Assembly (NCBI GenBank): GCA_007258455.2
Contig: VDFB02252616.1
Coordinates: 123,797,760 to 123,861,759 of the forward strand
Direction: 5' to 3'
DNA: 64,000 bases
Origin: Sequoia sempervirens
Taxonomy: Eukaryota; Streptophyta; Pinopsida; Cupressales; Cupressaceae
In this document: piece by piece, positions 23,382 through 34,601 of the stretch
How the letters are laid out: each line of letters opens with the position of its first letter
Position numbering within the stretch: position 1 is the first letter of the stretch
The notes under the pieces: generated by a model
Told to the model about the DNA's origin: nothing
Seen by the model: only the letters and a program-made list of their open reading frames with translations
Database searches by the model: none
Position numbers and translations under genes: made by a program

Positions 23382-24384
23382 TGATGGGTGTTTTATGCAC
23401 CTCTCAACATAGGTAATGCATAACTGCATTACCTCTCTTGAAAGGAAATCTCCAACAAGTTGTTGAAAATCACCACAAGGTCTCTCGGGTGTTAGGTCGT
23501 GACATACATGGAATTTCTTAGTTTCGTTCAATGTGATTTTGTTGGTAATCATAGGGAAAACTTACAGAGTTAAGCTAGAGGGAAGGTGAATCATAAAATG
23601 GAGTTCCTGAGATGGGAAAGTTGGTGTGTAATTGTTGTAGGTTCAAACAATAGTCTTTAACTCCAATTTCAACTTAAGATTTGGCTTTACAATGTGCAAT
23701 GAACCTTAGCATAGATTACTTATTAAACAAAAAAAGGAAAAAGGGTAGGGAAGGGACGAAGTCCTTGGATCTAAAATTAGAAATGAACAATGATCATGAA
23801 GGATTCTACTGTGTACAACCTTCCTTAAACAAAATTTCACTTAACCAAATTATATCACAGTCTAATGAAATTTGTGCTAGCTTCTAAGGACTACAGCTAT
23901 TCAATCATTCATTCACCATAAGCATGAACAAACAATGGAAATTTAGAGCAACTTTCAATTTAAATCCAGACTAACTTTACACAGTTGTCTACCATCAATA
24001 AACAACAAAAAGTATGGACCAGAAAGGTTGCCAACACATAACAGAATGCTTCAAAACCAATGAATAACATCAACTTCTCTACCAAATCAAATTAAAACAT
24101 GAAGAATAGCCAAGTAAATCTATCTAAATCGACTAAATATGGGAGAAGAACCGTGCAACATGCAAGAAAAACTCAAGATTCCACCAAAAGACAATGAACT
24201 TCTATTAAAATTTATGTAGCATCTCATTACAACAACTCAACTCTCTTGAAAATGAGAGGAGAACCCCCATTTATAGTGTTCAAAAATAAAAATGAATGGA
24301 TAGGATTCATTTTCATTTTGTGGCCAAGATTCACTACAAACTAGGGTTTCACCTACCCCAAAATATATTACAATTTAAAATACA
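23382..24384 (-). mobile_element. LTR Y, copy A (1003 bp)
   Basis: On the minus strand it starts TGTATTTTAAATTG right after a polypurine tract and ends ACACCCATCA, with TG..CA ends. A TATA box (CTATAAATGG) lies at about 24267-24276. The left boundary is shared exactly with copy B at 49004, while the flanks differ (LINE here, Tat gag there), so it is a true element terminus. No partner LTR was found to the right within the block. Confidence 0.7.
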
Positions 24385-24401
24385 TCCTTCTCCTTTTCCC
24401 T
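24385..24401 (-). promoter_or_regulatory. Polypurine tract of element Y
   Basis: Minus-strand AGGGAAAAGGAGAAGGA directly abuts the TG of LTR Y. The same arrangement occurs in copy B at 50010. Confidence 0.65.
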
Positions 24402-27400
24402 ATTTTGTCCTCAGATGACAACACTATAGAAAATTTTTCTTTTGTTGATTTCCATTTTATGTAGCTAATTTGTGAGGAACTCATCTTCAATAACCGGATT
24501 TCCTTCGCTCTTCTTGATTGTGGCATATTCTATAAACTTCAAGATTAATGCCTGGAGCTTGCTCCATTCCAATATACCTGATTGCATCACTTAGAAATTT
24601 ATCTTTCTTGTTTTTTTGGTGAGGTTATCCTAATCCTTGTCATACATTTTTGTGTTCTTCATTACTTGCTTGTACTGAGAAAAGACTCATGTAGTGAAGC
24701 CCAGGAAATCGGGTGTTAGTGTATCCATGATTCTGCTTTCCAACTTCTTTTGGAAGTATGGCTCTAATTTGTCCACATCCAGGTCACTTGTGGGCATATC
24801 AAGCTCTGTCAGCAATTTCAAATATTATGAACAATCTACTCTGACTTCCTTAGCCCAATCAATATCCATTTCCACTTCATGGAATACCCATTCCAACACC
24901 TCCTTTTGATGATCCAGGCTTAGCTTCCATGTTTCAATGAGCCAGTGGTCATCTTTCACCAAGTTAAGCTCCTTTTCCTGGAATCTATTGGGTATCTTGA
25001 GGATGGCCTCAAGTTTGGGGTACGTGATTCTAGATAAATTGGGGAATTTGATGCAAAAATTCCTTGTACATTCAAGTATCCTTAGCACCTCCATGAACTT
25101 ATTGGCAGTCCTGATTGCACATATCAAGCCTATACCAATGTTGTAGAATACTTTCCTAAACCAATATTTTTTGGCCTTTTTCCAATTATTTCTCTTTGCA
25201 AGCTTGTCTATTTGTTCCTTGGATAGTAATTGTGGTGGTGTCGAGGACATGGTGGGAAAATCTTCCATCGACAAACATTTTTGGATATATGTTGTCAAAT
25301 CAACCACCTATGCCTTCAATTCTTCCTTAGAGATCTTATCCTTGTGCATATGATGTACCACCATGGAAACAGACTCTTGGAGATGATATAATTTTTGCTC
25401 TCTAGTAGTTGTCCCCAAGTGAACAGTGGAGATTTTGTAACTTATTCCTTCTTCCTCCACCACCGGTATGGCTATTTGCACGGTTCTAGATCTAGAGGCA
25501 TCCATGGTCAACTTGGATCTGACTTTAGGCTTCTTTTCTTTCTTTGTGCTTATCTGAGCTCAGGCCAAGATGGCCTCCAGCCTTGCTCTTGGATCCTTTG
25601 GGGTAGGAGCTTTCTTCTCCAATTTTTTCTCAAGCCACTTAGGAATCTAAGACTCTCCCCTTGGTGATTCATGATCATGCTCTTCTTCATGGGTGTGCCC
25701 AACTTCCATTACTTTGCTTCTTGGAGTCTCTTGTTTGGTCCTTTCTCCTTCTTCTTCATCTAAATTATGAATGAATATAGTTTCATTTTGTGGAGACTTA
25801 GTGGTTGTATGCTCTTTGGGGCTATCCTCCCCTTCGACAATTTTCTTTTCTCCTTCTTCTTCATGCCCATGTTCTTTGGGTTTCTCCATTCTTGGTCTTT
25901 CATGGGTTTCAACCTCTTCTTGGGGTTTATCTCCTTTCTTTTCCTCGTCCTCACATTGAGGTGGCACATCTTTTTCTTTCTTTTCTTGCTCTTATTTCTT
26001 TTTCGAGAGAGGCATGTCTTCATTATGTTTGGGGATTATATCATGCTCCCCAGTCGGAGGTTCAGTGTCCTCCATCTTATCACTTGATTCTGTTTCTTCC
26101 TCAGAAAGTGTATTTTCTTAGTCCTCTCCAACATTCTTTAACTGTTGACCTAACTCTTCCTCAAGATCCACATGAAAAGTTTCCACAATATATTTTTCCC
26201 TAAGATCTTCTTCATCACTCTCAGAGGATTCTGTTTCATGCACCACTTCATCAATTGGAAGGTGCTGGAATTCGAGATGCTCATGACAATCGTTTGCTTC
26301 TTCCTCGATCCCCTTTATGGCTTCCTTCTCTTGTCTCTCCATCTCCTTAGATATTTCCATTGTGGCTTTCATATCTGGTGGTTCAGTTGGAGGAGTGGAG
26401 GCATGAATATTAGCAAGAATATGTGCCAAGGCAACCTGAATAGCTGGGTTCATTAGCACTTTGGACAGCTCTATGGGAAGGGTATGTGCAGGATCATCAT
26501 GGAAAAAATAGGACTTTAAGTGGCAAAAAAATCAGAAAAATTAGAGTTAGGCAACTTGACGTAAAAATTTGAATAAGTTATCTATATTATTTCAAAAATA
26601 TGTAAGAATAGAATATGTATCAAATTGAATGTAGTTTCTAAACTACTAGGTTTGTTTTTTTTTTTAAATCTATTTGGTAAAAATTTCAAATTTCAATGCA
26701 GTAGTACTTAAATTTCAGGGAAAAAATAAGAAGTAGGTGTCTGTCTGACCACCCTAACCACAATAAAATGATAATAATTATTTATAAGATTTTAGATATA
26801 AGTAGAGGACTCATGTCCCGATGTGATGCATATTTTTTTGTAATTTTTTTCCATGTAAATAATTAATTATGATTTTTTTATTACAACTTTTAAAAAATAT
26901 TAAAAAATCGTATGTCTGACCACCTTAACTTGGTCAAAACTTCATGAAATTCAATTTTTACTTTTTTAATCCTATATTATGTGAAACATATAATGTGACG
27001 TATGTTTTGGATTCAAAAAATATGATACCATTTGAAAGTTATAGATGTTTTTCAATCAGTCTATCAATTAGGACTTTAGTCGTAATTTGAATAGAAATTG
27101 AATAATAATTACTTATTAATTTCAAAGTAAAGCATAATTTATATTGGTGGAAAGCTGAGAATCTCCTTTAAAAATCCTTTTCGTTTCATCAATTTTGGGT
27201 AAAACAAAATTCGTTAGCTACATACCCATCATATTGCCACTTTTTGGCCCATCATGATCTTGCACATACCCGGAACGTTTTGCATATGCCAGGAGAAGGC
27301 CTATGGAAATGAGAGCACATGAATTGGTATTGTTTTCATTGCTAGAGGAAGAGAAGTGGTCGGCAACATGGAGGTGGAGGAAAACAAAGAGGTGGTGGCA

Positions 27401-29488
27401 GAAGAAGAGTCAATGGTCACAACCTACATGGTGGGTAGAGAAGAGGCAAGGTGGACCGAGATATCTGCCGCAAGTAGAGAAGTAGCAACCATTGTCTGAG
27501 AATAAAATGGAAGGGCAACATTAGTGGAGGTAGTAGGTGGAGATTTTTTATTGCTCACCCTCTAGTTTCCCTCCCTCGCAAAGTGGATCTTCTTGAATGG
27601 TAGACATCTCTATGAAACTCCCTAATCTCTTATGTTTCTTAGAAGGTTCTCCCTCCAAATATTTTCTAGCATATACCTTGGAATTGGGTTGTTGTTCCTC
27701 AGCCTCTTTCCTCTTTCTTGACTTGGTGGCGGGAGGAGATTTTGAAGTCTTTCCTAATGGGGTAGTAGATGTCCCACTGTTTGTTTCACTTGTTGGCTCG
27801 TTCTCGAGCCCCTCATAGGTCAAAGTGACCTCTCACTACTTCAATTGGGAAATTTTACCATCAACCCATTCTTTTGTCCTAGCCTCAATAGGCTTGATCA
27901 GAATATTGAGGAAATCAACCTCTTGCTCATCCCAGTCAATTAGTGGTGGTGGTAGGCTGGCAACTGCATTGTACTGAGGATCCATTATTGTATTCTCATC
28001 TTCTACTACCTGATCTAGTATGGGGAATAGATTGACCTTCTTCACAAAGTATGTGGTCATCCGCATATAGTGTCTCATCCGCACTTCTTTATCATCCTTT
28101 CAATTATCCCAAAAGTCCTCAATCCTATGTAAATGGGTGTATTCAGGCCTGACTGCCTTCTTGAGTTTACCATAGGGGTCCATCCATGGTCGGGCAGTGT
28201 GGAGTTGCAAATGGTATTCCACCAGCTCTTTCTTTGAATTGTCAGCAGATTGAGATGTGTGAAGCTCATATAGCCCTTGGACGAAAGAGATGGGATAAGG
28301 GATCCCTGCCTTATGATTTATGCTCAAAAGGGTGTGTGCATGTTGTAGTTTCCAAGAGAGTTCTAATAGTATTATCCGGTCATTGGGATATCGAGGTAGC
28401 TTGTATGGTTTTTTTGAAAATCCTTCAACATGAATGTAGGTGAACTTCAAATACTGAATGAATAAGAAGGAAAATTGTATAAGCAAGGCATTGACACTAT
28501 GTGAGACTCTTCTCTCGAAGTCACACCTGAGCAACCTAACAATATGACCTATGAAAGCGTCATTGACTCTGTAGTAATCCCTCTTGAATTTTTTGAATTG
28601 TAGTTGAGGTTACTTATTGCAGAATTTCAGCTCCTCACCTAGTTCTTCATCTAGAGCTCTAAATAGGCCTCTATATTGCATCTGTTCAGTAAATGAATAG
28701 AAAAAGTAGGATGTCATGTAAAATTTGGAGGTCTTCTTTATAGCCATAAATTACTCGTGGAAGCAATCACCGATTATCCCTGCCCATTAGAACTTGGCCT
28801 CTCCATGAATAATCTCTTCCATGAAGTACACCATCCACTCTTGGAAGTAGGAAGTAGTAGGAAGGCCCATTACTCTACTTAACAGGATCACCAAATCATG
28901 GTAATCCTCATAAAAGTCGCTATGAAAGAGCTCCTGGGGAACCTTTGTAGCACTGGCCCTCTTCTCCTTCAACCAGTACTGATTAATAAGTATTTTACAC
29001 TTGAGGGTGTCCTAATCCTACATCACCTTGCCATCATCATTGGTTGGTATTTCAATCTCCCCGAAGGTAGGGATATAAAAAGTCCTTGTTATTGCCTTGG
29101 TAGACATGTTGGCTAAAAAAATTTGTCTCTATCCACAATGGTCCTAGTCTCCTCTTGGTAAGCCTCCCTACAGGCCATCACAAGCTCAAGGGCAACAAGA
29201 GCAGGTAGGAAGCCTGTTTCTTTTTCCAACCCACTATGTTTGATATTTCTTGCATTCTCCATCATATGACTGATTTGGACCCTTTTCTTAAATTCGTTGA
29301 TGTATACATGTCCAATGTTGGTATCTATGATTTCCGTCCAGGTAGTGGCGACTTTGGAGTTTAGAGGTTCCCCTTGGAACTTATACTTCATCTAATCTTT
29401 TTTCGTCTTTCCTGCGGGGTGCCTTGGTTGTTTTCTTCCCTTTGTCCTTCTCCATGGCCGCTCCTGAAGGTCCTGTACTTGATTCCAT
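24402..29488 (-). pseudogene. Large unrecognised minus-strand ORF region, copy A
   Basis: I do not recognise this protein. A likely start ATG at 29488 (MESSTGPSGAAMEKDKGKKT) leads through frame changes into a long reading of well over 1,000 codons. The N-terminal half is a hydrophobic/aromatic globular region (VMGLPTTSYFQEWMVYFMEE, later AGIPYPISFVQGLYELH and RPWMDPYGKLKK, ending PPPLIDWDEQEVDFL). A Lys/Ser-rich linker follows (27548-27823), then a Glu/Lys-rich acidic region (25650-26459), and a C-terminal helical domain with DHWLIETWKL and LDHQKEVLEWVFHEVEMD (24825-25307). The ORF is split by a TIR element at 26480-27271 and by several stops. It could be the sense ORF of element Y or an antisense extra ORF of a Tat element. 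Confidence 0.6.
26480..27271 (-). mobile_element. TIR element copy 6 (792 bp)
   Basis: It runs from GGGTATGTGCAGGATCAT to GATCTTGCACATACCC, flanked by GGAA at 26476-26479 and 27272-27275. The homologous block B has the single uninterrupted GGAA at 52108-52111. The insertion therefore followed the duplication of the two blocks. GGAA also shows that targets need not be A/T only. Confidence 0.9.
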
Positions 29489-30010
29489 ATATCCTATAGG
29501 AAAAAGAGAGGTGAGCACATTCAAGCTTGAAAACATGGAAACACTAGCCAAAACCCTGCAAATGGAGTTAGATTGGATAATTGAGCATTTGAGAAATCTA
29601 GCATATCATCTATATTGACATTAGTAGTTCATAGGAGGGATTTTAAATAATCTAGACCCCATGAGTCGGAATTCCCTAGGCTGATGGTTATTTTAGATTT
29701 TTTGTAGGAGGGATGGCAATTAGGGAACGGTGGCTCGCTTGTCCCAACCCACCTTCATGTTTGGTCAATCTAAAGTGTCCATTGAGGAGAATGCCCAATT
29801 TTAACATGTGGGTCAAAGTCAATTTGGGGATTTAAACGAATTTGGGTCATCTTTTTGGCCATCAGAATCAGAAAGGTGCATTGTTGTTTGAGTCTTCCAT
29901 TCAAAATGGCTTTGGCAGGACATCACTTCAGGGGCAGAGTTCCAATGAGTGAGACCCGCGGGTCCGAGAGGCGGTGGCATAGCTCACTTGTATTTTAGGA
30001 ATTTTGGGTT
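29489..30010. other. Spacer between minus ORF start and LTR X
   Basis: No ORF of note. A pyrimidine-rich stretch ending in CTATAG on the minus strand (AG at 29494-29495) looks like a 3' splice site just before the minus-ORF ATG. The remainder is unique within the window and is absent from block B. Confidence 0.4.
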
Positions 30011-30022
30011 AGAGGAGGGGGA
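30011..30022 (+). promoter_or_regulatory. Polypurine tract before LTR X
   Basis: AGAGGAGGGGGA immediately precedes the TG that starts LTR X, giving LTR X a + strand orientation. Confidence 0.65.
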
Positions 30023-31809
30023 TGTCAACTAAGAGAGTTTTGTTTCATATGGCAGACATCATATGGTGTTCCGATGGAGGCGGCCTGACACGTCGTGTCC
30101 GAATGGATATGGGGATGTTCACCTTGTGTTTACTTAGTCATTTGACAGTTTTGCAGTCAAAGCGAGGTTGGGTTCCGGTAAACGAAAGGCCTAAGGTAGT
30201 TTATGTATGAGCACGACAAAGATGGGATAGAGTCTCGAAGATGGCAACCTGATAAGGGAGATCCGCGGAGGATGAGCACTTAGCAATTTTTTTTCCTTTT
30301 CATTTAGAAAGTCGAGATGAGGCGGAGTATTCACAGAATCCCGATAGCGGAGGTCCATGGGAGATGACCCACAATAAATCATCATTTAATCCATTAATTT
30401 TTCATTTTGATGGCCGTGATTGAGTCGGGTTTGGAAGGTCAAAATGCTAGATTTTAGTGGCCACAAAGAGCGGCAGCTTTGGCATGGCGACTCGTGGACG
30501 AAAGTTCACAAGGTGGGACCCGAAGGCTACTTGGCACTTGATCATTTTCAAGCTCAAACAATGTTACATGATGGATGAAGGAGCAGGGTCCAAAGGTTAG
30601 ATGGACGGGATCAAAATGCCACTTGGGATGTTAGGTTATAAGTGGCACCCCAAGGACGAAGTCCCATGAGCGCGGACCCAAACGATTCAATGAATTTTCT
30701 TTTAACTCATGAATTTTTTAACCAAGATTCCATCGGCGAAAGGATAGATTCCTCCCACGAAGATGGACCTGAAAGAGGGGTTCACCATTTTGAGTTTCGT
30801 TTACTTTCCTAATGGTGGCACCAACAATGGGAGCTTGCAAGCCCAAAGGAGGCAAAAGATCTAGTTCATAAACAACAACCAGGAACCCAAGTTCTGCATT
30901 CGATTTGTGAATCAAGTTTGAGGTTTTAAAGAATGTAAGCACAAGGGTTTTGTGCACCATTGTTGATTTTAGTATTTTGTCAAGTTTTCTTCCCTTAGAC
31001 TCATGAATTTTGAACAAAAATTTAAGAAAACTTAAAATGAGGCACGGGCGGCAAACCTACCTCACAGATCTGATGAAGGTGAATCACCAATGCAGTAACA
31101 AAGACCTGGAGACAACAATTGAGGGACACGGGAGCAATGGTGGAAATAGGAGCCAACTCTGACACATTCTAAACACACTGGCAAATGAAAATGATAGCTT
31201 AGATTTAGTTATTTATAGAAAATGAGGCCTTAAATACTAGCAATAAATTCTTGTATGGTGAGCATCGGGTTGGTAAGCTGCACTTTCAAAAATGGTTGTG
31301 GGAACACTAGGATCCGACAGTCAGGTGGCTTTCGGCAAATGGACATTGGGTTGATCAGCAATAAACAGATAGTGTTGGGATCCTCGTGACCCAACTATCG
31401 AAAAAACATTGACGAAAGGCCATTTGGTAATTCGTTGATAAAGTGAAGGCGTTGGAGACATCGGGTTCTAGTCGGCGTAATTCCAACAGAGAAAGGAAAT
31501 TAGGAACAAAAATGAGACAATGGAAACTCGAGAGGGGCAGTCTGGTAGGGCAGGCCCCATGGGCCTCACGAATGCCAGTTGCAAAATGCTAAGGAAAATG
31601 GCCAGTGGGATTCTGCAAGGACTCAAAACTTTGAAAATTTAAGGGGGTGAAACATGGTCAACTCAAGATGAACTCTTTCAGACTCACTAACCATTTTGAA
31701 CACAAAAATAGGGGGCACAAAAAATGAGGTGGCAACAAAATGACCTAGCGAAGCGATGGAAAGAGAGGGTCCCTATTCCAAATGGGGAATGTGTGTTGAA
31801 GGCACAACA
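30023..31809 (+). mobile_element. LTR X, copy A (1787 bp)
   Basis: It starts TGTCAACTAAG after a polypurine tract and ends GGCACAACA. Two more copies exist: 33328-40991 (interrupted) and 54003-55087 (truncated). The copy ending at 40991 is followed by a primer binding site, confirming orientation and right end. This copy is followed by unrelated sequence and so is a 3' or solo LTR. No 5-bp duplication flanks it. A TATAAATA box lies on its minus strand at about 31211-31218, with TATTTATA on the + strand. Confidence 0.7.
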
Positions 31810-33327
31810 CAACTCTACATAAAAGACAAGATTTTTAAGGACCATATGAATGGAATCTAATCTATGAATGAAAATGGGACTCCAATCTATGTAAATTAAA
31901 GGGTTGAAGTTAAGTTAGTAGAATCACTCTAGAGTTAAACTCTCTCACCCCTTTTTGAATTCAAATTGGCTAGCTTAGGAGATGATGTTTCCAAGCATTG
32001 ATGGAAGGGTGGTACTCTTTGTGCTTGCACTTATGTCAGCAGGATTAGATCTTCTCACCACGTGTTGGATTACTATTTGGAGGTTTTTTATGATTCATAG
32101 GATTATGGAAAGGTATAAAAAGGACAAGTGGCCCACCGATCAAAATGTTCTTTATAAACCCATGTTTTTGGTCAAGTCAAGAAATAATCAAAAGGTAAGT
32201 TTTGTTGGGACTTACCCACATGATTTAATTCCCCTCAATATTAATCATTCTAATAAGATATGGAAAAGTGGGAAGGATATTGTGGATTCATCCTTTAATT
32301 TTTCAAAGGCTTTAATATTTATTTTTGGATCAGCAAGTACTTGTCTATTGGGCTTATGCATGCCTCTTAAGTCCCCCATCATCAAGAGTCTTTTCATTAC
32401 TACCTAGAGCTTCATGGGGATGTTAATAATCATCATGATTATTAGGGATGAAATCAATCACATGAATTCTAGTTGCCAAAATGAGATATTGACTATCTAG
32501 ACTATAATCTATTGGGATTTGCATGAATTAAAGTTCATGAAAGAACTTTCTAGAATAGTGATGATTTTGGTAGCAAAGATTTAGCAGAGGTTGGGGTCTC
32601 TATATTCCCCCCTAAAAAAATTTAAGTGCATAATTACCCCATCAAAGGTTATCTCCTCTCCCATTGTGGTAATTTTTGTTGTTGGAAAAAAGCTTAGTGC
32701 CTTTCTCTCACCCTACAAAATCATGGGGGGCCTGCACAAATGCTCCAAGACACTTTCCTATATCCCTCTTTTCCATAACGTTGACCTTTGGAGACTTTTT
32801 AAAAATGCTAGAATGACTCCCTTCTTTATGGACATGAGGGGCTATAATGTCAACATTACTATGAAATTCTACAACCCTTGGAGGGGAGATAGAGTTCAGA
32901 TTGGTAGCATTACCCTCATGATGATTCCCAAATTGATAGCTAAGACTACCAATTTAGAGTGTAGTAGCTTAAAGGTGGCAAAAATCAATAATGGAAACTA
33001 CCAACGTTTATTTGACAATTTTATGGAAGGGGAGGAGAAATTATAGCGTTATCAAAATGGCTATGATAGGGAAATGCTTCTAACTCCTTATGGAACTATT
33101 AGTGCGTACATAATGAAATATTTTATGTTGGAAGGAAGATACATAATTTTCCATGGCTACCACTTTCCTTTTCTCAGTCATATTAGAAGGAATGAGAATA
33201 TTAATATTCCTTTTTTCCTATTATCCTCCCTTAAATAATGTAAAGCTAAAGTGGCTTCGTCACCCCTTTGCCAAGGATTAATTCAAAGAATGTATAACTA
33301 CATTTTTGCCTTAACGCCTCTGACTAG
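31810..33327 (+). pseudogene. Unrecognised + strand ORF region, copy A
   Basis: Two open frames, 31982-32407 and 32591-33046, and a continuation to about 33240 share their protein-level content with block B (55260-56520). Preserved segments include YPHDLIPLNINHSNKIWK, SPYKIMGGLHK, DLWRLF, TPFFMDMRGYNVNITMKFYN, WRGDRVQIGSITLMMIP, FMEGEEKL and GYDREMLLTPYGTISAYIM. I do not recognise the family; a Gag-like protein of a large plant LTR element is a guess. Stops between the frames suggest decay. The right end is cut at about 33327 by LTR X copy C. Confidence 0.5.
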
Positions 33328-33412
33328 TTTTGGTAAGTGGAAGACCTGATGTAGCTTCTGTATGAGCATGGTGAAGATGGGACAAAGTCCCAAAGACGGC
33401 AACCTGATAAGG

Positions 33413-34601
33413 TGAAAGGGAAAAAAATGAGTCATCTTAGAAGGAAACATCTAAGAACAACATTTCCTTCGGTGATTTTAATTCCTCCAAATTTTCTTAA
33501 ATACACGTACTACTATGCCATAAAGTAGAAACTGGCACAGTTGATTTCCCTCATTAACTCTTCTGAAAAAAGCACATGAAAACTTAACCAAATTCAACAC
33601 TTATGCACCAATTCAAATTAAAGAACCAACCAACATGAAAGAAAAACAAATGAACACACAAATTTGCGTGCCTAGGGAAAACCCTTTCGAGTAAAAAACC
33701 CCACCCTACAAAACACTCAGCTCGATTGTACTAATTAGAAACAACAACATGTACAATACAATATCAGAGCTATGCTCTTCTAGATTTTACATCTTGTCCA
33801 TCTAGAGAAAGTAGACAACAACATTGTCAAGAATCCTCGCATTGTTATAATACCCTCACATAGCAAACAATTTAGATTCATTTCATTTTACTAGCCCATT
33901 CACTCAACCAGCCTTTTAGCCAGCATAGCCACATCACCACTCAAGTTCACACACTTCTTTAGGATACCATGTGTTGAAACATACCAATTTTGTTTCCAAT
34001 CGTTATAGAATACAAACCATCAATTAGCAGTTACCATATCAGCTAACTCTCACCCCTCAAGTCAGCTAAACAACTCCATGTCGTAGCACTGATTCTCTGG
34101 CCAATGAGAAATTAGAATTTACAATGCAGTTACATGGTTATCAGGTGTTACAACTATCAGTTCCAAATCATAAATTTTGGTCCAAAGAATCATTGTTTCA
34201 CAACAATGATGTGGAATCAATAAATGACTCAATTCCACATGTCAACACGTCACTCATTCATCGTTGTTTGACCACCGCATTGTTTCATCTCTTCCCGTCA
34301 CTTCCAAGCTTAACCGCCATACCACAAGCCATATTACAAGCCTCCGCATGACCGTGGTTTTCCATTTTTCTAGAGCATCGCTCTACTGCAGCCTCTTCCA
34401 AGTCCTATCGTGGTGTAATGGTAACACCACACTACTGTAGGCTATCTAGTAGGCTTCCGCGGGATGGCGGTATATAGCACTACCACACCTCACTCACAAA
34501 CACCTAGCGATATAACAGTACAAGCAAAATTCAACACTTTTAGAAGTATGAGCAACAAGACTAGGATTTCACCAATGAGTTTGAGACACACATTCTCAAC
34601 A
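33413..34601 (-). repeat. 3' LTR of the LARD-like element
   Basis: On the minus strand it starts TGTTGAGAATGTG and ends TTTCCCTTTCA. It is 1189 bp, close to the 1180 bp of its partner. Confidence 0.88.

Noticed and set aside
25760..26203. Several overlapping + and - strand ORFs of 60-130 codons around the Glu/Lys-rich region
   Set aside because: They are shadows of the minus-strand acidic repeat region in other frames. Only the minus frame with E/K-rich content is shared coherently with block B.
30085..30130. GC-richer patch with possible tRNA-like arms
   Set aside because: No cloverleaf with a T-arm GGTTCRANNCC and matching acceptor stem could be drawn.
30718..31017. 99-codon minus-strand ORF in LTR X, also partly open at 54012-54239
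   Set aside because: It recurs because the LTR recurs. Its length varies between copies and it spans the proposed leader intron, so I do not call it a gene.
32591..33046. Possible host membrane protein from the hydrophobic start
   Set aside because: The same sequence occurs in block B next to the same LTR, so it belongs to the repeat unit, not to a single-copy host gene.
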